A stretch of 64,000 nt of DNA from a bacterium (GCA_030426085.1 JAUHYW010000015.1:81461-145460), one strand, 5' to 3'; shown: positions 27,520 to 38,074, counted from the stretch's first letter. Notes: a model not told the origin generated them from the letters alone. Translations and numbers: made by a program.

Positions 27520-30117
27520 TCAGCTCGGCGGCGGCACGCCCCGGGGGCCGGCGGTGCGGCGGCTGCTCTTGCGCAGCGCCTCGATCAGCGAGCGGATGTG
27601 CAGCGGCTTGCTGAGGTAGTCGTCCATGCCCGCCGCCAGGTACTCCTCGCGGTCGCCCTGAAGCGCGTTGGCGGTCAGCGCGATGATGCGCGGCTGCACC
27701 CCGTCCCGCTCGCGGATGACCCGGGTCGCCTCGAGCCCGTCCATCTCGGGCATCTGCACGTCCATCAGGATGACGTCGTACGGCGAGTCGGCCACCGACT
27801 TGACCGCCTCGGCGCCGTTGCTCACCACGTCGGGGCGGTAGCCCAGCCGGTCGAGCATCATCACCACCAGCCGCTGGTTGATGGGGTTGTCCTCGGCGAT
27901 GAGGATGCGCAGCGGGTGGCGGGTGCCCATGTCGGCGTCGAACTCCGAGGCCGCCCGGCGCACCGCCGACGAGCTGGTGACGTGCCGCCCCGAGCGGCCG
28001 GTGGTCTCGACGAGGCAGTCGAACAGCCGCTCGGCTTTGATCGGCTTGGCCAGGGTCGCCTGATAGCGCCGCAGCCGGGGGTCGCCCCGGCCGGTGTAGA
28101 GCATCGACGAGAGCAGCACCAGCGGCGCCGAGACGGGGCCCTTGCGGTGCAGCAGCTCGGCCAGCGCCAGCCCGTTGAGGCCGGGCAGGTGCAGGTCGAC
28201 GAGCACCGCGTCGAAGCGCTGGTCGTCGGAGAGCCGGGTCAGCGCCGCCTTGCCGTCGTCGATCGTCTCGATCGCCATGCCCCAGCCCTGGCACAGCGCC
28301 TCGATCTGGGCCCGGCTGGCGGCGTTGTCGTCGACGAGCAGCACCCGCCGGCCGCGCAGCGCGGGGTGGCTGCCCCGGTCGTGGATCGGGGGGTCGTAGC
28401 GGGCCGGCTCGAGCCGGGCGGTGAAGTGGAAGGTCGACCCCTGCTGCATCTCGCTCTCGACCCAGATGCGGCCGCCCATCATCGAGGTCAGCCGCTTGCA
28501 GATCGCCAGCCCCAGCCCGGTGCCGCCGTAGCGCCGGGTGGTCGAGGCGTCGACCTGGCTGAACGACTTGAAGAGGCGGTCCATGCGCTCGGCGGGGATG
28601 CCGACCCCGGTGTCGCGCACCGAGAAGCGCAGCAGCAGGCCGCCGTCGGGGTCCTGCTCGTCGACGCTCACCCGGACCTCGACCTCGCCGTCCTCGGTGA
28701 ACTTGACCCCGTTGCTGAGCAGGTTGACCAGCACCTGGCGCACCCGGGTGACATCGCCCAGCGCGGCCCCGGGCACGTCCTCGTCGAGGTGGTAGACGAG
28801 GTCGATGCGCCGCTCGGCGGCCCGGTTGGCGACCACGTCGAGCGCGTCTTCGACGCACTTGCGCATGTCGAACGGCTGGTGCTCGAGCGACAGCTCGCCG
28901 GCCTCGATCTTCGAGAAGTCGAGGATGTCGTTGATGATGGTCAGAAGCGCGTCGCCGCTGGAGCGGATGACCTCCACGAACTCCCGCTGCTGGTTGTCGA
29001 GCGCGGTGTCGAGCAACAGCCCGGTCATGCCGATGACCCCGTTCATCGGGGTCCGGATCTCGTGGCTCATGTTGGCCAGGAAGACGCTCTTGGCCCGGGT
29101 GGCCATCTCGGCGGCGTCCCGAGTGCGGCGCAGCTCTTCGAGGGCCCGCTCGTGCGCGCTGCGGTCGCGCACCAGCCCCAGCACCAGCGCGGTGTCGTCC
29201 AGGTCGAAGCGGGTGGCGGTCACCTCGGCGGGGAACCGGGAGCCGTCGGGCCGGGCCAGCTCGGTCTCGAAGCGCACCATGCCCGCCTCGAACGCCTCGG
29301 CGACGTGCTCTTCGATCGCCACGGCGACCGCGTCGTCGGGGGCCAGCCGGGCCAGCTCCATCGACAGCAGCGCCTCGGCCGGGTGGCCGAGCAGCGCGCC
29401 GGCCCGGGGGTTGGCGTCGAGGATGCGCCCGGCGCGGTCGTAGACCAGCAGCCCCTCGCCCAGCCGCTCGAAGAGCACCCGGTAGCGGTCCTCGCTCTGC
29501 TGGAGGGCCTGCTCGGTGTGCCGCCGCCGGTCGCGGGCCTCGATGAGCGAGGCGATGGTGCCGGCGTGCAGCGCGTAGAGCGCGCCCAGGGTCGACAGCA
29601 GGCCCCGCTCGACGGCGGCCTGCTCGCCCACCGCGAAGACCAGCGCCCCCCGGGGCGCGCCCCGGGCGTGCAGCGGCAGCACCAGCAGCGCGGCCGGCCC
29701 GGCCTCGGTCAGCCAGCGGCGGGTCTCGTCGTCGGTCGCGGGGTAGGGGGGGTCGAGCCACGCCGGGGCTCCGGCCTCGATCCGGCCCTCGACCTCGGCG
29801 TCGGCCACCGGCGCGTCCACCGCCCGGAAGCTGCCCCGGGCGAAGCGGCCGACGACGCGCAGGGCGCCGCCCTCGCCCCACAGGACGACCATGCGCCGGG
29901 CGGGCACGACCCACCGGGCGTTGGCGCAGACGCTGGGCCACAAGTCGGCGAAGCGGGCCTTCGACGAGAAGTCGAGGACGGCCTCGTGCAGGCTGCTGAG
30001 CGCCAGCGCGCTGACGACGGGCGGCTCGCCCGGGGGGAGGTCTATCGCCATCGATCCTCGACGAGGCGCGGTCGGGGGCTCCATCCGCCGCACGAGTCGG
30101 TACAAATCCTGACCCAT
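27520..30117 (-). CDS. Hybrid sensor histidine kinase with GAF-like, PAS and two receiver domains
   Basis: The protein has 865 residues. In order: a GAF-like domain (about 35-195), PAS (about 207-330), HisKA with the phospho-acceptor His352 (NMSHEIRTPMN), HATPase (NLLSNGVKF, DTGVGIP, GGTGLGLAI), then two receivers with acceptor Asp in VLVDLHLPG and VILMDVQMPEMDG. No membrane helix is seen, so it is probably cytosolic. Later starts at 30084 and 30051 are possible; the last has GAGG four bases ahead. There is no dedicated response regulator beside it. It is divergent from the ABC transporter operon, which it might control. Confidence 0.88.
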   Translation of the reverse strand: MGQDLYRLVRRMEPPTAPRRGSMAIDLPPGEPPVVSALALSSLHEAVLDFSSKARFADLWPSVCANARWVVPARRMVVLWGEGGALRVVGRFARGSFRAVDAPVADAEVEGRIEAGAPAWLDPPYPATDDETRRWLTEAGPAALLVLPLHARGAPRGALVFAVGEQAAVERGLLSTLGALYALHAGTIASLIEARDRRRHTEQALQQSEDRYRVLFERLGEGLLVYDRAGRILDANPRAGALLGHPAEALLSMELARLAPDDAVAVAIEEHVAEAFEAGMVRFETELARPDGSRFPAEVTATRFDLDDTALVLGLVRDRSAHERALEELRRTRDAAEMATRAKSVFLANMSHEIRTPMNGVIGMTGLLLDTALDNQQREFVEVIRSSGDALLTIINDILDFSKIEAGELSLEHQPFDMRKCVEDALDVVANRAAERRIDLVYHLDEDVPGAALGDVTRVRQVLVNLLSNGVKFTEDGEVEVRVSVDEQDPDGGLLLRFSVRDTGVGIPAERMDRLFKSFSQVDASTTRRYGGTGLGLAICKRLTSMMGGRIWVESEMQQGSTFHFTARLEPARYDPPIHDRGSHPALRGRRVLLVDDNAASRAQIEALCQGWGMAIETIDDGKAALTRLSDDQRFDAVLVDLHLPGLNGLALAELLHRKGPVSAPLVLLSSMLYTGRGDPRLRRYQATLAKPIKAERLFDCLVETTGRSGRHVTSSSAVRRAASEFDADMGTRHPLRILIAEDNPINQRLVVMMLDRLGYRPDVVSNGAEAVKSVADSPYDVILMDVQMPEMDGLEATRVIRERDGVQPRIIALTANALQGDREEYLAAGMDDYLSKPLHIRSLIEALRKSSRRTAGPRGVPPPS

Positions 30118-30284
30118 GTCGACGGTGGTTGCAATTCCGTCGCGGCGAACGCCCCCCCACCCCGGATGCCGAGCTTGCGCGCCGTCGACAAACGCGGTTT
30201 GCTGGCCCGTCGGTGGTCGGGGGACCGCCGCGAGACGATTGCGCCGCCGGCCCGGACCGGCGGCCGGAAAGCGGGAGGGGTTCG

Positions 30285-31607
30285 ATGCGTTGGACGACGC
30301 TGTGCGCGCTGCTGGCGATCGCCGCGGTGGGCTGCGGTCAGAAGGACGGGGGCGAGAAGACCGGCGAGGCCACCGGCGCCGAGAAGGCCGCCGAGAAGGC
30401 GCCCGACACCCCGGCGCTGAAGGCGGGCAAGGGGGTCGACACCACGGCGAAGCTCATCCGCATCGGCGCGCTCAACGACGAGAGCGGCCCCGGCGCGGCC
30501 ATCGGCAAGTCGTTCGTGGTGGGCAAGAAGATCCTCGCCGCCCAGATCAACGCCGGGGGCACGGCGCTGCTGCCCGAGGGCTGGAAGGTCGAGCTGATCG
30601 ACAAGGACCACGGCTACGACCCCAGCAAGGCCCAGCAGCACTTCAGCGCGATCAAGGACGACGTCCTCTTCATCGCCACCAGCTTCGGCACCCCCAACAC
30701 CCTGCCCCTGCGGCCCTTCCTCGAGAAGGAGAGCATCGTCGCCTTCCCCGCCTCGCTGTCGTCGCAGATGGCCGAGTTCGAGTTCACCCCGCCCATCGGC
30801 GCGCCCTACACCTACGAGGCGATGCGGGCGGTGGACTGGGCGGTCGAGCGCGCCGGCGGGGCCGACGGGGTCAAGTTCGGCATCGTCTACGACCAGACCG
30901 ACTACGGGAAGGACGGCCTCGACGGGCTGAAGAAGGCCGCCGGGCAGCACGGGGTCGAGATCGTCGCCGAGCGGCCGATCAAGCCCGGGCAGAAGGACTT
31001 CACCGCCGACATCTCGGCCCTGTCGAGCGCCGGGGCGACCCATGTGCTGCTGACGGTGCTGCCCTCGTCCACCGGCCCGCTGCTGGGCACCGCCGCGGCG
31101 ATGAAGTTCGCCCCGACCTGGATCGGCAACACCCCGGCCTGGATCGACGCCTTCTTCGCCCACCCCAAGCTGCCGGCGCCGGTCTTCGCCAACTTCTACT
31201 GGGCCGGCGGGCTGCCCTACTGGGGGGAGAAGGTGCCCGGCATGGACGCCTTCCTCGCCGCCTACAAGGCCCACGGCAAGGACCTCGGCCGGCCCGACTT
31301 CTACATCCTGCTGTCCTACGCCCAGGGGCTGGTGGCCCTCGAGGCGGCCCGGCGGGCGATCGAGGCCGGGGACATCACCCGCGCGGGCTACGTGAAGGCG
31401 CTGCGGGGCATCGAGAAGTTCGACGCCGGGGGGCTCATCCAGCCGGTGAACCTGAAGAACATGCCCTACGTGACCGGCACGCAGGTCCGCATCCTCAAGC
31501 CCGACTTCGAGGCGAAGACGTGGACCGTCGCCGGGGGCTACGCCGAGCCGAAGGGCATCGGCGCCGCCGACGAGCCCGCCGCGCCGGCCGCGCCCGAGAG
31601 CGAGTAA
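30285..31607 (+). CDS. livK: Branched-chain amino acid-type ABC transporter substrate-binding lipoprotein
   Basis: The protein has 440 residues. A strong ribosome site (GGGAGGGG) precedes ATG 30285. The lipobox AAVGC gives lipidated Cys17, and a Lys/Glu/Ala-rich linker follows. The LivJ/LivK-type fold starts at IRIGALNDESGPGA and contains NTLPLRPFLEKE, VYDQTDYGKDG and DFTADISALSSAGA. In this genome type such proteins bind amino acids, amides or aromatic acids. The acyl-CoA synthetase in the same operon suggests an acid substrate rather than Leu/Ile/Val. Confidence 0.88.
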   Translation: MRWTTLCALLAIAAVGCGQKDGGEKTGEATGAEKAAEKAPDTPALKAGKGVDTTAKLIRIGALNDESGPGAAIGKSFVVGKKILAAQINAGGTALLPEGWKVELIDKDHGYDPSKAQQHFSAIKDDVLFIATSFGTPNTLPLRPFLEKESIVAFPASLSSQMAEFEFTPPIGAPYTYEAMRAVDWAVERAGGADGVKFGIVYDQTDYGKDGLDGLKKAAGQHGVEIVAERPIKPGQKDFTADISALSSAGATHVLLTVLPSSTGPLLGTAAAMKFAPTWIGNTPAWIDAFFAHPKLPAPVFANFYWAGGLPYWGEKVPGMDAFLAAYKAHGKDLGRPDFYILLSYAQGLVALEAARRAIEAGDITRAGYVKALRGIEKFDAGGLIQPVNLKNMPYVTGTQVRILKPDFEAKTWTVAGGYAEPKGIGAADEPAAPAAPESE

Positions 31608-31616
31608 GCCCGCCGC

Positions 31617-32401
<785 letters not shown>

Positions 32402-32405
<4 letters not shown>

Positions 32406-33169
32406 CCCCGATGCTGACCGTCACCGACCTGGAGCTGTCGTTCGCCGGGGTCAAGGCGCTCGACAAGGTCTCGCTGATGGTGCCCGGAGGCAGCCTCTAT
32501 GCCGTCATCGGGCCCAACGGCGCGGGCAAGACCTCGCTGTTCAACTGCATCAGCGGGGCCTACCGCCCGCAGGCGGGGCGCATCCAGTTCTCGGGGCGCG
32601 ACCTCGTCGGCCGCCGCCCGCACCACATCGCGGCGCTGGGGGTGGCCCGCATGTTCCAGCACCCGGCGCTCTTCCAGCAGCTCACCGTGCAGGAGAACCT
32701 GCTGCTCGGCCGGCATCACCGCTACCGCACCGGCTGGTGGCAGGACGCGCTGTGGACCCGCGGGGCCCGCGCCGAAGAGGTGGCCCACCGCGAGAAGGTC
32801 GAAGAGATCATCGACTTCCTCGACCTCGAGCGGGTGCGCAAGACGCCGGTCATGATCCTGCCCTACGGCATCCTCAAGCGGGTCGAGCTGGGCCGGGCCC
32901 TGTGCGCCGAGCCCCGGCTCTTGCTGCTCGACGAGCCGGCCGCCGGGCTCAACCAGGAGGAGACCGAGGCCCTCGCCCGCTACATGCTCGACGTCAAGGA
33001 GCAGATGGGCATCACCCAGGTGCTCATCGAGCACGAGCTGCGGTTCGTGCTCGAGCTCGCCGACCGGGTGGCGGTGCTCGACTTCGGCCGCAAGATCGCC
33101 GACGGCCTGCCCCGGACCGTCGCCCGCGACCCGTCGGTGGCCGAGGCCTACCTGGGGGGCGCGGCATGA
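32402..33169 (+). CDS. livG: LivG-type ABC ATPase
   Basis: The protein has 255 residues and starts at GTG 32402 overlapping livF; an in-frame ATG at 32411 is possible. It has Walker A GPNGAGKTS, the LivG-typical MFQHPALFQQLTVQENLLLG, Walker B LLLLDEPAAGLNQEE and HELRFVLELADRVAVLDFG. The signature motif is degenerate: PYGILKRVELGRAL in place of LSGGQ. The same PYG..R pattern is common in LivG. It pairs with LivF on the LivHM permease. Confidence 0.9.
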
Positions 33170-35040
33170 CGGCGCTCACCCTGCCCGGGGCCCTGGCCGG
33201 GCACGCCCGGGCGACCCCCGACCGCACCGCGCTGCGGGTCAAGCGCATGGGCATCTGGCAGCCCTACACCTGGGCCGACTACCGGGACGAGGCCGCCGCC
33301 TGCGCCCTGGCCCTCGACGCGCTGGGCGTCGGCCCCGGGGACCACGTCGCCATCCTCAGCGACAACCGCCCGGAGTGGCTCTTCGCCGACCTCGGCACCC
33401 AGACCGTCGGGGCCCGGGCGGTGGGCATCTACCAGACCAACCCCGCCGAGGACGTGGCCTACATCCTGGCCCACGCCGGCTGCCGGGTGCTCTTCTGCGA
33501 AGATCAGGAGCAGGTCGACAAGGCGGTCGAGTGCCGGGCCGAGACCCCCACGGTCGAGAAGGTGATCGTCTTCGACCCCCGGGGCACCCGGGGCTACGAC
33601 GACGACCGGCTCGTGACCTGGGACGCGTGGCGCGCCGGCGGCTTCGAGCTGCTGGCGCAGAGGCCCGCGGCGTTCGACGGGTTCGTGGAGCGGCTGGACC
33701 CGGACGCGGCGTCGATGGTGGTCTACACCTCGGGCACCACCGGCCAGCCCAAGGGCGCGCTCATCTCGCCCCGCAACGCGATGCAGATCGCGCCGGCGGT
33801 CTGCGAGATGCTGGGGGTCACCGCCGACGACCAGCTCCTCAGCTACCTGCCGCTGTGCCACGTCGCGGAGAAGATCTTCACCTTCTTCACCCCGCTGACC
33901 GCCGGGGCGGTGGTGCACTTCGGCGAGAGCATCGAGACGGTGCGCCAGGATCTGTGCGAGGTGTCGCCGACGGTGTTCCTGGGGGTGCCCCGCATCTGGG
34001 AGAAGATGCACGCCTCGGTCACGCTCAAGATGAAGGACAGCTCGCCCCTCAAGCGGCGGCTCTTCGACTGGGCCAGCCGGGTGGGGCGCGAGATCGCCGA
34101 TCGGCGGCGGGCGGGCGCGCAGCGGCCGGGGGACGGGGTGACCTGGGCGCTGGCTGATTTTCTGGTGTTCCGCCCGCTGCAAGAGCGCCTCGGCATGCGC
34201 CGGTGCCGCATCCCGGTGACCGGGGCGGCGCCCATCTCGCCCGAGCTCATCCAGTGGTTCCACGGGATCGGCATCCCGGTGCTCGAAGGCTACGGGCAGA
34301 CCGAGTGCGCCGGGGTGAGCCACATCAACCCCCCGGGCGCCGAGCGCATCGGCACGGTGGGCCGGTCGCTGCCCGGGCTCGAGTGCCGCATCGCCGAGGA
34401 CGGCGAGATCTGCGTGCGGGGCCCGGCGGTGTTCGTGGGCTACCTGCACAATGCCGAGGCGACGGCGGGCACGGTGATCGACGGCTGGCTGCACACCGGC
34501 GACATCGGCGAGGAGGACGGCGACGGCTACCTGCGCATCACCGGGCGCAAGAAGGAGATCATCATCACCGCGGGCGGCAAGAACCTCTCGCCGGAGAAGA
34601 TCGAGAACGCGCTCAAGATGAGCCCCTACATCAAGGAGGCGGTGGCCATCGGCGACCGGCGCAAGTTCGTCTCGGCGCTGATCCAGATCGAGCCCCAGGC
34701 GGTGGGCGACTGGGCGACGCGGCAGGAGATCCCGTACACGTCGTTCGGTGATCTGTCGGGGCGGCCCGAGGTCCGGGAGCTGGTGGCGAAGGCGGTGCGC
34801 GAGGCCAACGACCGGCTGGCCCGGGTCGAGCAGGTGCGGGCGTTCCGGCTGTTCGACAAGGAGCTGCACCAGGACGACGGGGAGCTGACGGCGACCCAGA
34901 AGGTGCGCCGACGGGCGATCGCCGAGAAGTATGAGGCGATGATCGAGGGGATCTACTCGAAGGGAGCCGCCGGGGCCGGGGCCGGGGCCGGGGCCGGGGC
35001 TGGGGCTGGGGCTGGGACCGGCGGGGAGACGGCAGGATGA
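33166..35040 (+). CDS. AMP-dependent acyl-CoA synthetase embedded in the transporter operon
   Basis: The protein has 624 residues. The adenylation motifs are complete: YTSGTTGQPKG, EGYGQTECAG, the adenylate-binding GWLHTGDIGEEDGDG, ITGRKKEIIITAGGKNLSPEKIE, and a C-terminal Lys in ATQKVRRR. Length and motifs fit the long-chain acyl-CoA synthetase group. Its place between the ABC ATPase and permease genes, with ATGA overlaps, implies that the imported compound is an acid activated to its CoA ester on entry. The C-terminus ends in a low-complexity Ala-Gly run coded by the hexamer repeat at 34970-35016. Confidence 0.9.
   Translation: MTALTLPGALAGHARATPDRTALRVKRMGIWQPYTWADYRDEAAACALALDALGVGPGDHVAILSDNRPEWLFADLGTQTVGARAVGIYQTNPAEDVAYILAHAGCRVLFCEDQEQVDKAVECRAETPTVEKVIVFDPRGTRGYDDDRLVTWDAWRAGGFELLAQRPAAFDGFVERLDPDAASMVVYTSGTTGQPKGALISPRNAMQIAPAVCEMLGVTADDQLLSYLPLCHVAEKIFTFFTPLTAGAVVHFGESIETVRQDLCEVSPTVFLGVPRIWEKMHASVTLKMKDSSPLKRRLFDWASRVGREIADRRRAGAQRPGDGVTWALADFLVFRPLQERLGMRRCRIPVTGAAPISPELIQWFHGIGIPVLEGYGQTECAGVSHINPPGAERIGTVGRSLPGLECRIAEDGEICVRGPAVFVGYLHNAEATAGTVIDGWLHTGDIGEEDGDGYLRITGRKKEIIITAGGKNLSPEKIENALKMSPYIKEAVAIGDRRKFVSALIQIEPQAVGDWATRQEIPYTSFGDLSGRPEVRELVAKAVREANDRLARVEQVRAFRLFDKELHQDDGELTATQKVRRRAIAEKYEAMIEGIYSKGAAGAGAGAGAGAGAGAGTGGETAG
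34970..35016 (+). repeat. GGGGCC/T hexamer microsatellite at the end of the acyl-CoA synthetase gene
   Basis: About eight in-frame copies of a GGGGCC or GGGGCT hexamer code for an Ala-Gly tail. It keeps the reading frame and is likely to vary in copy number between strains. Confidence 0.7.
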
Positions 35041-35408
35041 CCGCGTGGGGCAACGCAGCGGCGGTCCGTCCGGTCAGGGGGCCGAGCGGGGAAGATGGGG
35101 TGACCGCTTGGGGCAACGCGGCGGCGGTCCGTCCGGCGGGGCGCCCCACCGCCCTGCTTCCGCATCTGGGGTGGCGGCCTGCGACCTCCCATGGCTTGGG
35201 TGAGACCCGTGGGATGACTCCGGTGGGGGCGTGCAGACGGTTGGTGGGGCGCCCCGCCGGCCGGCCCGCGGGTTCTATCGGAGGGGGTCGGGGCGACGGT
35301 GGATGTGGGTTGGGGAGCAGCCGGCGGCGTGTGAGGGGCGTGGGGTGGCATGGCGTGGAGTGGAATGGCACAGGATGGCATGACACCCGAGGGCAGGTGA
35401 TGACATGA
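35037..35408 (+). CDS. Possible 123-residue protein with internal duplication, or repeat-derived spacer
   Basis: The ORF starts with an ATG overlapping the synthetase stop (35037-35040) and ends with a TGA overlapping the livH start (35405-35408), so it fits the operon's 4-base overlap pattern exactly. It encodes a duplicated segment (TAWGNAAAVRP at residues 2-12, VTAWGNAAAVRP later) and a Trp/Gly-rich end. Bases 35037-35073 and 35100-35136 are near-identical direct repeats. From 35342 to 35382 there is a simple TGGCATGGAGTGG-like run. Composition is unlike a normal folded protein. It is either a young gene or a repeat insertion that happens to stay open. No family recognised. Confidence 0.35.
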   Translation: MTAWGNAAAVRPVRGPSGEDGVTAWGNAAAVRPAGRPTALLPHLGWRPATSHGLGETRGMTPVGACRRLVGRPAGRPAGSIGGGRGDGGCGLGSSRRRVRGVGWHGVEWNGTGWHDTRGQVMT

Positions 35409-36355
35409 CCGAGTTCATCCAGTATCTGGTCTCGGGGGTGGCGCTGGGCGGGGTCTACGCCCTGGTGGCGCTCGGCTTCGTGGTCATCTACCGGGCCAGC
35501 CAGGTGTTCAACTTCGCCCACGGCGAGCTGCTGGCGTTCGGGGCGCTGTCGATGGTGTGGATGACCGCGCCCGCGGTCAGCGAAGAGGACATGCTGTCCA
35601 TCGGCGCGCCCGAGGTGAGCGGGCTGGGGCTGCCGTGGTTCGCCGCGCTGCCCATCGCGCTGGCGGCGACGGGCGTCCTGGCGGCGCTGGTCGAGCGGGT
35701 CGCGCTGCGGCCGCTGGTCGGGCGGCCGGTGTTCGTGTCGATCATCATCACGCTGTTCATCGGGGCCCTGCTGCGCACGGCGATGATCCTGATCTATGGG
35801 GCCGGGGGCATGCCGCTGGCCACGCCGTGGGATCCGATGGGGTCGTTCCAGATCGGCGACGCGGTGCTGGGCTACACCTCGGCGGCCATCATCGGGGCCT
35901 CGGCGGTGGCGCTGCTGGCGTTCTTCGCGCTGCTGCGCTTCAGCCGGCTGGGCATCGCGATGCGGGCCACGAGCAGCGACCAGGAGACGGCGCTGGCGCT
36001 GGGCATCCCGGTGGGGCGGGTGTTCGCCGCGACCTGGATGATCGCCGGCGGCTTCGCGGCCCTGGCCGGGGTGTGCGTGGCGGTGCGCGACCCGCAGGTC
36101 GACCCCACCACCGGCTTCATCGCGCTGCGGGCCTTCCCCGCGGTGATCGTCGGCGGCCTGGAGTCGCCCACCGGGGCGGTGCTCGCCGGGCTGCTGCTGG
36201 GGGTGGCCGAGGTGATGACCGCCGGCTACCTCAACGACGCCCTGGGCGATATGGGGCGCAACTTCCACATCGTCATGCCCTACCTGCTGATGATCGCGGT
36301 GCTGATCGTGCGGCCCTACGGCCTGCTCGGCCAGCGCAAGGTGGAGCGGCTGTGA
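35405..36355 (+). CDS. livH: LivH-type ABC permease
   Basis: The protein has 316 residues and about eight helices. Family motifs are GVALGGVYALVALGFVVIYRAS, FNFAHGEL, and the ABC-contact EXA loop MRATSSDQETALALGIPVGRVF, then GGLESPTGAVLAGLLLGV. It forms the inner-membrane channel with LivM. Confidence 0.92.
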   Translation: MTEFIQYLVSGVALGGVYALVALGFVVIYRASQVFNFAHGELLAFGALSMVWMTAPAVSEEDMLSIGAPEVSGLGLPWFAALPIALAATGVLAALVERVALRPLVGRPVFVSIIITLFIGALLRTAMILIYGAGGMPLATPWDPMGSFQIGDAVLGYTSAAIIGASAVALLAFFALLRFSRLGIAMRATSSDQETALALGIPVGRVFAATWMIAGGFAALAGVCVAVRDPQVDPTTGFIALRAFPAVIVGGLESPTGAVLAGLLLGVAEVMTAGYLNDALGDMGRNFHIVMPYLLMIAVLIVRPYGLLGQRKVERL

Positions 36356-36368
36356 AGGGGAGTCGCTG

Positions 36369-37442
36369 ATGCCCACCCGCAAGCTCGTCACCCGCTACGA
36401 GGACGACCTCGCGCTCTTCCCCGACCGCTATCACAAGCTGGGGCTGGTGGCCGGGGTCATCGTCCTGGGGATCTTCCCCTTCGTCGCCGGTTCGTACGGC
36501 CTGACCGTGTCCCACAGCGGCCTCATCGCGGTGGTCGGCGCCATCGGCATGATGATCCTCACCGGCTTCGCCGGGCAGGTGAGCCTGGGGCACGCGGCCT
36601 TCCTCGCGCTGGGGGCCTACACCGTGGCCATCCTCGGGGGCACCTTCGGCTGGCCGTTCTGGCTGGCGCTGCCGGTGGGCGGGCTGGTGGCGGCCGGCAT
36701 CGGGTTGATGGTGGGCCCGTTCGCCCTGCGCCTGGAGGGCCTGTATCTGGCGATCGTGACGGTGGGGCTGCTGTTCCTCGTCGATCACCTGCTGCGCAAC
36801 GGCCTCGACATCGCCTACGGCAAGGACTACCTCACCGTGCCGATGCACACCTGGTTCGCGGTGGACGATCCGTCGGGGCTGGGCACTTTCCGCGACGACG
36901 GGGCGCTGAGCGGGGCCCAGAAGCTGTACTTCTTCTTCCTCGCGCTGGCCGGGGGCGCCGCCTGGGTCAGCAAGAACATCCAGCGCAGCCGCACCGGCCG
37001 GGCGATGATGGCGGTGCGCGACCGTGATCTGGCCGCCGAGGTGCTCGGCGTCGACGCCGCCCGGACCAAGTTCGTGGCCTTCGGCATCTCGTCGTTCTTC
37101 GCCGGCATCGCCGGCGGCATGTACGCCTTCGCCCACCCGGTCATCACGCTCGAGCCGTTCGGCCTGACGATGAGCGTGGGCTACATCGCGATGGTCGTGC
37201 TCGGCGGCGCGGGCACCACCTTCGGCGCGGTGTGGGGCGCCCTGGCCTTCGTGCTGCTGCTGCCGCTGTGCGAGCTGGCCGGCGAGGCGCTGCCCTTCCC
37301 CGACACCTTCAGCAGCGAGAACCGGGCGGTGCTGTTGTTCTACCCGGCGCTGTGCCTGTTCCTGGTGTTCGAGCCGCTGGGCATCCTCGGCATCTGGCTG
37401 CGCATCAAGCGCTACTTCATGGCGTGGCCCTTCCGCTACTGA
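36369..37442 (+). CDS. livM: LivM-type ABC permease
   Basis: The protein has 357 residues with about nine to ten helices. An AGGGGAG ribosome site precedes ATG 36369. Motifs are TGFAGQVSLGHAAFLALGAY, LRLEGLYLAIVTVG, and RSRTGRAMMAVRDRDLAAEVLGVD. A longer soluble insert (about 155-185, YLTVPMHTWFAVDDPSGLG) lies before the EXA loop. It is the last gene of the transporter operon; a hairpin follows. Confidence 0.92.
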   Translation: MPTRKLVTRYEDDLALFPDRYHKLGLVAGVIVLGIFPFVAGSYGLTVSHSGLIAVVGAIGMMILTGFAGQVSLGHAAFLALGAYTVAILGGTFGWPFWLALPVGGLVAAGIGLMVGPFALRLEGLYLAIVTVGLLFLVDHLLRNGLDIAYGKDYLTVPMHTWFAVDDPSGLGTFRDDGALSGAQKLYFFFLALAGGAAWVSKNIQRSRTGRAMMAVRDRDLAAEVLGVDAARTKFVAFGISSFFAGIAGGMYAFAHPVITLEPFGLTMSVGYIAMVVLGGAGTTFGAVWGALAFVLLLPLCELAGEALPFPDTFSSENRAVLLFYPALCLFLVFEPLGILGIWLRIKRYFMAWPFRY

Positions 37443-37445
37443 GCC

Positions 37446-37469
37446 GGGGGCGATGCGGCCGCATCCCCC
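37446..37469 (+). terminator. Hairpin after livM
   Basis: The perfect palindrome GATGCGGCCGCATC is flanked by a G-run and a C-run, making a strong stem four bases after the livM stop. There is no T-run. It probably ends or trims the transporter transcript before the sigma factor gene at 37499. Confidence 0.5.
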
Positions 37470-37498
37470 GCCGGGCGCTGTGGTAACGTACGCCCCGC

Positions 37499-38074
37499 AT
37501 GCCCGTACCGCCCCCCGAAGAGGTGCAGCGACTGGCCGACGCGATGGGCCGCTACGCCGACGGCGACGCGCGCGCGTTCGTGACGGTCTACGAGGCCCTC
37601 TGCCCGGTGGTGCAGCGCTGCATGCGGCGCTGGATCAACGACCCGGCGCTCGCCGAGGACCTCGTGCAGGAGACCTTCCTGCGGGTGCACCGGGCGCGGG
37701 ATCGCTATCGCCCGGGGGCCCCGGTGGGGCCGTGGGTCATCACCATCGCCCGCCGGCTGAGCATCGACGCCCACCGGCGGCGGGGTTCGAACCGGGTGCT
37801 GCTGACCCGCGAGGGCCAGGTGCCCGAGGTGGGGGTCGCCCCGCCGGAGCCGGTCGATGACGTCAACGCGCTCATCGCCGAGGTCCGGGCGGCGATCGCC
37901 GAGCTGCCCCCCAGCCTGCGGCCGGTGGTGCAGATGCACAAGCTCGAGGGGCGCCCGATGGCCGAGGTGGCCGAGGCGCTCGGCATCAAGGAGGGCGCCG
38001 CCCGGGTGCGGGCCCACCGCGGCTACAAGCGACTGCGGGCCAGCCTGGCCCGGGTCTTTTCGAAGGAGAGCTGA
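37499..38074 (+). CDS. ECF-family RNA polymerase sigma factor
   Basis: The protein has 191 residues. Region 2 holds DPALAEDLVQETFLRVHRARDRY and a GPWVITIARRLSIDAHRRR stretch. Region 4 (about 125-185) has LPPSLRPVVQMHKLEGRPMAEVAEALGI and a helix-turn-helix ending AARVRAHRGYKRLR. It is followed after 5 bases by an NrsF-like membrane protein gene, which is likely its anti-sigma factor. Confidence 0.92.
   Translation: MPVPPPEEVQRLADAMGRYADGDARAFVTVYEALCPVVQRCMRRWINDPALAEDLVQETFLRVHRARDRYRPGAPVGPWVITIARRLSIDAHRRRGSNRVLLTREGQVPEVGVAPPEPVDDVNALIAEVRAAIAELPPSLRPVVQMHKLEGRPMAEVAEALGIKEGAARVRAHRGYKRLRASLARVFSKES

Noticed and set aside
37785..37797. GGTTCGAACC, a tRNA T-loop-like string
   Set aside because: It lies in the ECF sigma factor coding frame with no acceptor, D or anticodon arms around it.
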